DNA from: Saprospiraceae bacterium
Lineage (GTDB): Bacteria > Bacteroidota > Bacteroidia > Chitinophagales > Saprospiraceae
Direction of reading: 5' to 3'
DNA: 64,000 nt
Assembly: GCA_020627535.1 (NCBI GenBank)
Contig: JAHDGU010000017.1
Span: 1 to 64,000, forward strand
Shown here: one piece after another, positions 1 through 8,100 of the stretch
Layout of the letters: each line of letters begins with the position of its first letter
Position numbering within the stretch: position 1 is the first letter of the stretch
Notes under the pieces: generated by a model
Databases searched by the model: none
The model's input: the letters and a program-made list of their open reading frames with translations, nothing else
Told to the model about the DNA's origin: nothing
Position numbers and translations under genes: made by a program

Positions 1-49
1 ATTGAAGCAGGAAATTTAATTTTAGAACTGGAGCGTTATGGGGAGGGCT

Positions 50-364
50 TCAATATGTCTCGCCATTATTAAAGGTTACTTCCACAATGTCATATGATTC
101 TACACGTCTCAGGCTATCACTAAGAATTGCCTTATAAATTGACCTCAAGTGAACCGCCAACGTAGTACTGTCTCTTTTAATCACCGCAACATAGTATCCA
201 TCGCCCTCGTCACTGCTCAATATGAGAGAGCTACCTCTCATTCGTTGATCATCAAACCTATCTGATATCGTAAATGCAATATCAGCAAACTCAATACTGA
301 CTCGATCTTCAGCGCAAGCTAAAAGAAAAGAAGTCATTGACAATAAAAAAAGACAACGAATCAC
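50..364 (-). CDS. Small putative lipoprotein, unknown function
   Basis: A 104-residue protein on the minus strand. It begins with a short basic stretch and a hydrophobic segment ending in LLAC at about residues 14-17, a good lipobox, so it is probably processed by signal peptidase II and anchored in the envelope. The rest is mixed alpha/beta-like sequence with no motif I recognise. It lies downstream of, and on the same strand as, the orphan reading frame at 381-1037, so it could be its partner (for example an immunity-like protein). That is inference from position only. The stop codon is at 50-52. Confidence 0.5.
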   Translation of the reverse strand: MIRCLFLLSMTSFLLACAEDRVSIEFADIAFTISDRFDDQRMRGSSLILSSDEGDGYYVAVIKRDSTTLAVHLRSIYKAILSDSLRRVESYDIVEVTFNNGETY

Positions 365-380
365 TACGGATATTACAGGT

Positions 381-1037
381 CTAATTAATTAAAAAAAACA
401 TCCTCAAGGCAAAACCCCAAGATTTCTTTGCCCCCTTAGACACTGGAGTCTTGACCCCAGCTTTGACCCCCATTGTCGTTTTAGATTCCCCAGCACTTAC
501 GTTAGTGGAATTCTGAATGAAAATACCATTAGAATTTTCTAGCCCAACTACAGCTTCTAACTTCTCATGTACTTCTTGTGAACCTTGATTAACAACTTTT
601 GAACCAGTAATATTGAGATCTGCTCCGCGTGCCAGATACTTTCCTGTGCTCGACATCTTTGTTATATTTTCAACCTTCATCTCAACGTTGACATCAAAAA
701 AATCTTCTAACGCAAAATTAGATCCACTTTCATACTTTGAATTAAGCAGACCAGAACTAAGCGTAGGTTTAGCGCTCATAGAGTAAGTTGTCCTGCGAAC
801 TGAACTGGCCTTAGTTTTTACAATGCCAAAATTCTTAGACTCTGTCCCAAGCAATTCATCTTCATAGACTGATGCACTCACTCCGCCTCGATCAGGAACG
901 GTGCTCATTGATGCAAACCAAATTCTCAATCCTTCAGCTATATACTTCCAAGGATCGGGTCCTCCATCACTACTAATTGGCGCTCTCCCTTGAGTATCAT
1001 AGTGATGCTGGGAGCACTCGCCGGGTGGCTGATTCAA
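381..1037 (-). CDS. Orphan reading frame, possible displaced polymorphic-toxin C-terminal module
   Basis: An open frame of 218 codons. From about residue 22 it reads like the stretch that often follows an RHS-type core (GGPDPWKYIAEGLR), then becomes a Ser/Thr/Gly/Lys-rich region ending in a Lys-Trp-Gly tail. I recognise no catalytic motif. The first ~20 codons run antisense into a membrane-protein remnant (990-1214, plus strand), so the true 5' boundary of this module is probably near 980-1000 and the present ATG is likely fortuitous. The fragment lies beyond the intact RHS gene with its toxin tip and the immunity gene, the usual place for orphan C-terminal modules left by recombination. It may be silent. 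Confidence 0.35.
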   Translation of the reverse strand: MNQPPGECSQHHYDTQGRAPISSDGGPDPWKYIAEGLRIWFASMSTVPDRGGVSASVYEDELLGTESKNFGIVKTKASSVRRTTYSMSAKPTLSSGLLNSKYESGSNFALEDFFDVNVEMKVENITKMSSTGKYLARGADLNITGSKVVNQGSQEVHEKLEAVVGLENSNGIFIQNSTNVSAGESKTTMGVKAGVKTPVSKGAKKSWGFALRMFFLIN

Positions 1038-1214
1038 GACTCGCGCTCAATCCTCGCATTGTTCTTGGTGAGTTTCATCCTGGTTCCGCTTATCATCGCC
1101 TTCGTCTATGGTGCCTGGGGAAGGACCCGATTTGAATATGGCAAAGCCAGCATGTGGTCCAAGCATGCGATGTTTATGGGGCTGGTGTTTTTGGTGGTGC
1201 TGGGGATGGTGTGA
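990..1214 (+). pseudogene. C-terminal remnant of an integral membrane protein
   Basis: This plus-strand frame encodes 74 residues with two or three hydrophobic segments (about residues 2-14, 21-40 and 59-74) joined by a short basic/aromatic loop. It has no plausible N-terminal half: upstream of about 990 the plus strand is the antisense of the orphan toxin-like frame. It reads like the 3' end of a membrane-protein gene whose 5' part was replaced when the neighbouring module was inserted. A small intact two-helix protein cannot be excluded. Confidence 0.35.
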
Positions 1215-1320
1215 GGTTTGATGGAAGACGGGTGATCGATTGAGGACTAGCAACCAAAAGACTGTAACGAAACTTATCGCTAGTCTTTTGCCCACGGAAT
1301 TGATAAGTCGAGCGTGACAA

Positions 1321-1341
1321 CCCGAGGAGGAACTCCTCGGG
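1321..1341. repeat. Perfect 9-bp inverted repeat (hairpin)
   Basis: CCCGAGGAG at 1321-1329 and CTCCTCGGG at 1333-1341 are perfect inverted copies separated by GAA. There is no following T run, so it is not a standard intrinsic terminator. It lies about 65 bp upstream of the XRE regulator gene. It could be the end of the upstream transcription unit or a regulator site. Confidence 0.6.
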
Positions 1342-1350
1342 GAATCAGTT

Positions 1351-1391
1351 AGTTCCGAACTTTGATTCGGTGAATTTCCTTTATATCACTT
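1351..1391 (+). promoter_or_regulatory. Putative promoter and operator of the XRE regulator
   Basis: TTTG at 1361-1364 is followed, after a 19-nt spacer, by TATCACTT at 1384-1391, a weak match to the Bacteroidota -33/-7 arrangement (TTG, N19, TAnnTTTG). The 11-bp palindrome AGTTCCGAACT at 1351-1361 overlaps the first base of the -33 element, a position suited to repression. The gene starts at 1408. Autorepression by the encoded protein is inference. Confidence 0.4.
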
Positions 1392-1407
1392 TCACATCCT
1401 TTCAGAC

Positions 1408-1746
1408 ATGAAGACAGGTAGAATCATCGCTCAACTACGACAAGACAACGGCTGGTCGCAAAACCAACTCGCCGAACTCGCTGGGATCTCACATGTCATG
1501 GTCGGTAAATACGAACGTGGTGATGCCATCCCATCTCTTGAAGTAGCCAAAAAAATAGCAGACGCATTCAGCGTCTCACTCGACTATCTCGTCGGAGAAG
1601 GACAGAATGCGTCTTTCGATAAAAAAACTATTCAGAGAATCTCTGATCTCCAACTACTCGATGAGACCAAAAAACAAACGCTCTTTGACCTGATTGACAC
1701 CTATATCAGAGATGCTAAGACTAGAAGAGCGTATGCGTCCTCATAA
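1408..1746 (+). CDS. XRE-family HTH transcriptional regulator
   Basis: A 112-residue cytoplasmic DNA-binding protein. Residues 1-63 form a Cro/C1-type helix-turn-helix domain (LRQDNGWSQNQLAELAGIS, then KYERGDAIPSLEVAKKIADAF), followed by the SLDYLVG segment typical of small XRE repressors. The C-terminal ~45 residues are helical and charged (QLLDETKKQTLFDLIDTY), probably a dimerisation or coiled segment. Such proteins often control a neighbouring toxin, phage or mobile-element gene. Here it lies between the remnant module and the RHS/immunity operon, pointing toward the latter's 3' end. The palindrome overlapping its own promoter suggests autoregulation. Confidence 0.9.
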   Translation: MKTGRIIAQLRQDNGWSQNQLAELAGISHVMVGKYERGDAIPSLEVAKKIADAFSVSLDYLVGEGQNASFDKKTIQRISDLQLLDETKKQTLFDLIDTYIRDAKTRRAYASS

Positions 1747-1755
1747 CTTCATAAA

Positions 1756-2172
1756 CTAGCCGTTTACGACAAGCCTGAACATGTAGAACTCTGGCTTGAC
1801 CCTATAGATCAAACCGTCATTTTCTAGTGCGAGCAAGTCATCTTCCAATTCTGTCTGATTCCCATAAAGAGAGTCTGGTTCTAAATACTCCCATATACTA
1901 TGCATAGATACCCCTTCAAAGATCCAATTTGGCCCAGAGTAATTAAAATCCAATACTCGATCTGTAATTAAAAACCTACAACCCAAGCCATGAAACTCAT
2001 ATTGGATGATTTCTTCACCGTTATACATTTGCCCCTTTTTAGGTATTAGGCCCTTTTTATAATCTTGTAGCGGAGTTTGATGTATTTCGAAGTTCCTTCT
2101 GAATATTATATCTGTAAATCCTGCAAGAGATGTGAATTCTCGAATCTTACTTATTAGTTCACTTTTATACAT
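1756..2172 (-). CDS. Putative immunity protein for the RHS toxin
   Basis: A 138-residue cytoplasmic protein with no signal peptide, starting 18 bp after the stop codon of the RHS gene on the same strand. It contains a central motif FHGLGCRF at about residues 60-67 and an acidic, helical C-terminal half. From memory this resembles small DUF6896-like proteins found beside polymorphic toxins, but that match needs a profile search. The position (last gene of an RHS operon, directly after the toxin-bearing 3' end) is the strongest evidence that it neutralises the ParB-like nuclease tip. By eye the region is more AT-rich than its surroundings, as expected for an exchangeable toxin/immunity cassette. 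Confidence 0.6.
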   Translation of the reverse strand: MYKSELISKIREFTSLAGFTDIIFRRNFEIHQTPLQDYKKGLIPKKGQMYNGEEIIQYEFHGLGCRFLITDRVLDFNYSGPNWIFEGVSMHSIWEYLEPDSLYGNQTELEDDLLALENDGLIYRVKPEFYMFRLVVNG

Positions 2173-2190
2173 TGGTCACAGTAATTTAGA

Positions 2191-5100
2191 TTAGCCCCCA
2201 CTTGATCTCGTTGAAGCATCGATGATTTCTTGAAAAGATTCATACGGTGTATCCTTTAGTTCAACTTTCTGAATCGGAACTTCAAAACCAGTAGCAGCAT
2301 TTTCAGCCGCTTTGAGCCTGTGATGTCCATCTATAATATATGATCCTCCATCAATTGGATTGTCAATAATTTTGGCTGGCCCATCAGAGGCCATGAATAT
2401 TTTATTGAATTCATCTTGATTTTTAGCACCACTTAATTCATCAGTAAAGCTGGCTATTTTTTTAACCGATTGGGAGCCAGGCTCAGTTGATATAAGCTTT
2501 TTAACCAATCCACCACTAATCGGAAGCGCCATGATAACACCTGCCACAGCCGCTTTTTTAACATTGCCCTGACTTGCCTCCATTATCATATCACCAGTTT
2601 CTTTAACTGGACTAACCATTAAATTCTGAACACCATTATCTGCATGCTGATCAACTTGAGTGGCAAGATGAGCTGTCCTGCCAAAAATCCATTTGACTTG
2701 CTTCCATGCACCTTTAAAATCATTGCCAAGATTTTGAAAGAAATTGCCTTGATCAGCAGGTAACGGAGGAGGAACTGGACGCATATAACTCGGAATAGAG
2801 TTCATAGAAGTTCCAATTGCTGTTAGGACGCTTGGCGGGAACGGGAATCTGCCATCAGGATCTATAAGAGATATAGGATTTCCCAGTACATAATTATACG
2901 GACTCCATGCGGCCAGATCTCCTGCCAGCGGATCCACAGAAAGGAATCTTCCAATATCAGCATCGTAAAACCTAGCACCTCGATAGTCCAATCCCGTCTC
3001 TTCATCTCTCTGATGATAAGTTGTCTGATAACGCTCACGATGGAAGTTGATCTCTCGCAGGGTCTTCCCATAGGGGTAGTAATCCAAGATATGCTCGGCA
3101 TAGTAGTCGGGCTCAGGCTTGGAAAGGTCTCCTCCTATGATGACATCATAGACGAATCTCGTATTACCAAGATGATCATATATGTAGAAAGACCAATCAG
3201 GTGCCATCGGCTGGGTATAGCTGGTGCCGGGTGGAGGTCCGAGATCCTCTACATTGTCCAGACCCATTGCTCTGTAGAGCGGCACCTCGAGCTGTTGACC
3301 ATCACTTGTGGTCAGACTGACGGGCTGATCCAAAGTCTGCAAAGGAACAGGTGTTCCACCCTGTTGCGCTTGGCCTGCATCTATGTCTGACTGAGAATTC
3401 ACCTCTCCATTTTGCTGAAAGTACAATGTATTTGGCAAAGGCAGGGCGCCGCTTTTCACATGTTCATTGGACAATCGCTGCAATGCACTGATGGTATTCG
3501 TTCCCTGTTGATCCAATCCTCCAAGCTGGATGATGGTGGAGAGAAAGTCCTCATAGGTCTGATTGAATATCTCAGGAGTGCAGAGCTCTGGAGGCAGCTC
3601 CAGGATTACAGGACCGCCTTGGCAAGAACACTCTGGAGCTGCACTGAAGTCAATTTCTAACACCGTCTGCGAACTTGCAATTTCAAAACTCTGTGGAAAG
3701 GTATTGAAAAGGTTGACACAAGACACATATATATAGATACCTCGAGAATTCGAAGAGATATAAACATCCGCATTCGGATTTCCATTGGCCTGAAGATAAG
3801 TCTCGTAGTTCTGCTCAAACTCCATCAGGTCGAAAGTACTTCCAGGATTATAGGGAAAATTAAATCCGGTCTTCGCACTAAGTCTCTCACCGTCTGATTC
3901 AATTACGTCCTTGATATTGCCCTGCTTACGGCTGTAGGCATGAAAGCAATATGATCTGAGCTCAACCTCACAAGGTATATCAGCTGATAGATCAGGCTTG
4001 CCTTCCTCATATTTTGCAATTCTTTCATTGCCGTAGGCAAACCAGGTCCTGTCTGTACCGGAAAGAATGCACAAGTCTTGACCTGCAGAGTTCTTGAGCG
4101 TGTATTCCTCAGCATTCGTACCATTTGTCGAGGCGGCGTCCTTGTAGATGCGCATGTCGTTGGCATCGTAGAAATAGGCAGTAGAATTCGAGCCATTGAG
4201 TTCATATGGCAAATTGGCACGACCATATTGCACTCCTGTGACACCCTTACCGCCTATTGCCGTCATGTTACCATTCAAATCATGCTGGTAGTTCCAAGTG
4301 CTGAAATTATTTGAGACAGAAGTAAGGATATTCTTCCCGCTTTGATAATAAAAATTGTAATCATTTGAAACCAGGTGCAGGGTATTTCCGACTTCTCGGA
4401 TTTCTTGACGACTGATCGTCTCTAGATTCCCCGCCTTATCATAGCTATATCCCACATCACCGAACTGCGATGCATCGCCGCTTGCCCCTAGAAAATCGAG
4501 GTATGAGGGCATCTGTGCATCTGCCATCTCGAGTCGATTGGCAAAATCATAGGTGAATCGATAGATGGTAGGATCGACAAACTCCTCTCGCAAGAAAGCG
4601 TTTTGGGTCAAGACTGTATTGTAGCTATGTCGTACGCCTCTAATATTCCCATTGTAGATTGCAGGTGACTGCGATGCTACGCCAGGCACGTTCATTGCAT
4701 CGTAGTACAACTCCTGACCATAGAGATGGCTCGAGATTCCTCTGAGTCTGCCAGTGCGGTCAGTACTATGATCCCATGAGATGTGATCAACCTCAAGCTC
4801 TCTGACGAAATCATCAGGGTCATAAGATCCATCAAGACCCTCTGAAGCAAAGTATCTTAATGACTTGGCAGTCTGCCAAATGTCATCATACTCGTATTCT
4901 GCCAGTTTCAGTCCTTTTGCGTCTTCGTTTTCGAAATTCGCAAACACGGTCTTGATGCGATTCTTATTATCATACGCATAGCCGTAGATCATATCCGCCT
5001 CTCCATCAATGTCAATATCCACGAGTATCTCGGCTGGAGATCCTTGTAGGTTATGACGTTCGTATGTAATACGAGAACTGTAATGGCCGGGCCCAGCATC

Positions 5101-8100
5101 AGGTAATCCAGCCGGAGAAAAATGTTCTTCTTCCCACTCTAGGAATCCATCGATGTTGTAGCTGAAAGACTTTTCTTGCATCGGAATGCCATAATGATCA
5201 TAGCTAATAGTTTTGCCAATCCGCCCACGTAAGTGATTACCCTGTGCTGATCTCAGATATGCAGTAGATACAGGATTGAGTCCCTCTTCATGATGAATGC
5301 CATAAAAGAATTCCTTTTCCTTAAGACCACTTGTCAGTGAGGCAAAATATTGAGGTATATCACGATCTTTGATCCAAGCCTGCCCCTCGTTGTCAAATAT
5401 CGAAGACGTATTCTCACCCTCCGCCTTGATCTGTAATACTACTCTACCATGGGCGTCATATTTCGATAAGCGCACTACACCCTTGTTGTCCTTGACAGCA
5501 ATAGGATTTCCAGACTTGTCAAAAGCATATGCATTCAGTCCTTCGTCTACAGACTCTTTCTCATATGCCTGTCCTAGATAATTGTACCGAATCTCTGTTT
5601 TTTGGTTGATTGGATTATTGGATTCAATCAAATTGAAACGAGCGTCGTACTTAAAAACAGTTCCAATCTCATCACCAGTAATGGTCGCTACGGTATTGCC
5701 AAGAATATCAGTGTAGACTGTTGAAGTCTTGCCATCCTCGTCCTCCGTGTGTACCATACTGTAGTTTCCATCTAGCAAATAGTCAGATCCAGCGTTGTTT
5801 CCTGTACTTGCTAAAGCAGAAAGGACACTTGCTTTAGAGACTATATCGTATTCTGTGCGGCTGAATTTGGTTAGAATGTTGAGACCAAATTGAGAAGATT
5901 TTAAGACTTCGCTTCTCGGCGCCGTCTGCAACTCGAATTCCTGATGATTAGGATTGTAGAGGGTTGTAGAAAAGACTGGATGGCTAGCCACCTTATCCTT
6001 CAGTATCACTCGAACTCTACCATACTTATCATAAATCGGGTTATTTCTCAAAACTCCATCATGCCTGACCCCTCTGTCACGTCCAAGTGGATCAACATAG
6101 GACTTGGTCCACGTCCTATCATCATTGTCAGGACCATTATAGACGGAGTGAATGATATTATTATCTCTTGTACGCAATTGGAAGCTTCTACTTTGGTCCC
6201 ATCGCCAATTGTTGTATTTGTAGGTCTCAATGCGCTGACTATTTCTTTCCTTTTTTGTCAATCTACCCAGCTCATCGAACTGATAAGACAGGACCGTACC
6301 ATTTGCATCTGTCACCTCATCTAGATATCTCCTGTCAGAGTAGTCAAACTCGGTAGTCAAGGCGTCTGCACGTCCTTCTCCGACAGTCATGGATAATGGC
6401 AAGCCGATATGCTCCTGACTATTAATGAGCTCATCCCAAGTTGCCTCTCCATTTCTGCATACCGGGTAGAAGTAGGTCGTGATCGGACTATACTCATACT
6501 TGGTGATGACGCCTCTTTCATTTTTCTCCGTCAATATTCTCCCAAAAGTATTTCTGGTCAAGACGGTCTGAGTGGTAAGTGTATCACAGAAGTATATCGG
6601 GTTGTAGTCATTGGGCTGAAAAGTGAGAATTTGACGTGTGTCACTTTCAACTTCTCCGATCTGTGTCACCACAGATTTAAGGTACATGTTATTTGCCAAT
6701 GGTGTGTTCGTAATTCCCTCAGGATCTTCACCTCCCTGTGGAGTAAGGCCTTCTAGTGGCATCTCACAAGGACACCAGAGTTCATAGTGTGGACCTTGAT
6801 CTTCCAGTATATTGCAATAGTCTGCGAAATTGGGGTTATAACTATAACATCCATTTTCATCAGGCCCATCTGGATCATTTTCTTCTTCCGAGAGGCAAAC
6901 TACATCTTCAAGTGAACCTAAAAATTCCTTTTGCCAATTGTCAGCCACAGCATCCCAGCCATATTGGTAGATGTAAAAATTGTTCACACTATGTTCTGGG
7001 TCTCTGCCATTATTACTAGTCACACGCGATTGAAATACCGCTGTCCTATCTTTTGTACGCGTTCGATTCCATTTTATCTCGGTAAAGGCATCGCTTACAT
7101 CTCTATACCTGCCTGTCCCAGTATGGTATTGCGGATCATTCGCGAGGTCCCACAAATACAAGAACTCTTCTTTTTGCTCCATTCCTGGTAAATCTGGAGA
7201 ACTCGTCACCACCGAGGCCACCTGCCAAGACGGTTCAAAGAAAAGGCCGTCATTCAGGCCAGAACCATTTGGTGAGAAAAGTGGATGATCAATAAGTTCG
7301 GCCCAAGCCGGAGAATCTGACTTGCCTTTGTAGTCAGCATCAAAATAAGTGTAGTCTTTGTGTGTCGTCAAAGACTTAAGAGAACCAGATTTCGTTTCGC
7401 GGTAACTTTTCTCAATAGAACGATCTAATCTGGTGAAGTATGAATTCTTCCAATGTAGCTGATAGGTGTGCAGATCTTCTTCTCTTTCTAGAAAAAGAAA
7501 CTTCATTCTTCCGTCACCTACGTTTAAACCTCTGCGATCACCAAAATGACCAACACAACTACCTGGATAATCTTCCCACCAGTCATCCAGATGATTACGA
7601 AGTTCGATGCACTCCGTTTGTTCATCTTCGGGTATATCAACCCACTCCCGTGTAAAGCAGACATAGGGTACATCGTCATGACGATTCCAATACTCTTCGT
7701 ACCAATCATCACAATCTTCACTGTTGACAAGCATCCAGTCTTTAAAAGCCTGAGAATAGTTCTGAGTCACATGGGGAATAGGTCGATCAAGTAAGGAAAT
7801 CGACGGGATATTCAATTCGTTTTCTCGATAGTCTCCATAGTCTGTCTTGACGACAGCTTGTTTCAATCGATACTGAGCATGCTCAAAGGCCAAATGAGTT
7901 GAATACTGATTTTCCAACTCAGAAATCAGTTGGCCACTGCAATCATAGGAGTAAGTCCGGTGAACTTTCCCCCATAGATGTCTATCTCTATTGTGATGTT
8001 CGATCACTGTTTTTGCTCCTTGGCAATCATCGAAAATAGGTCCCCTAATGATGGTCTCCGCAAAGCCTACTGATGTATTGCTCTTAAAATCCCACTGCAT

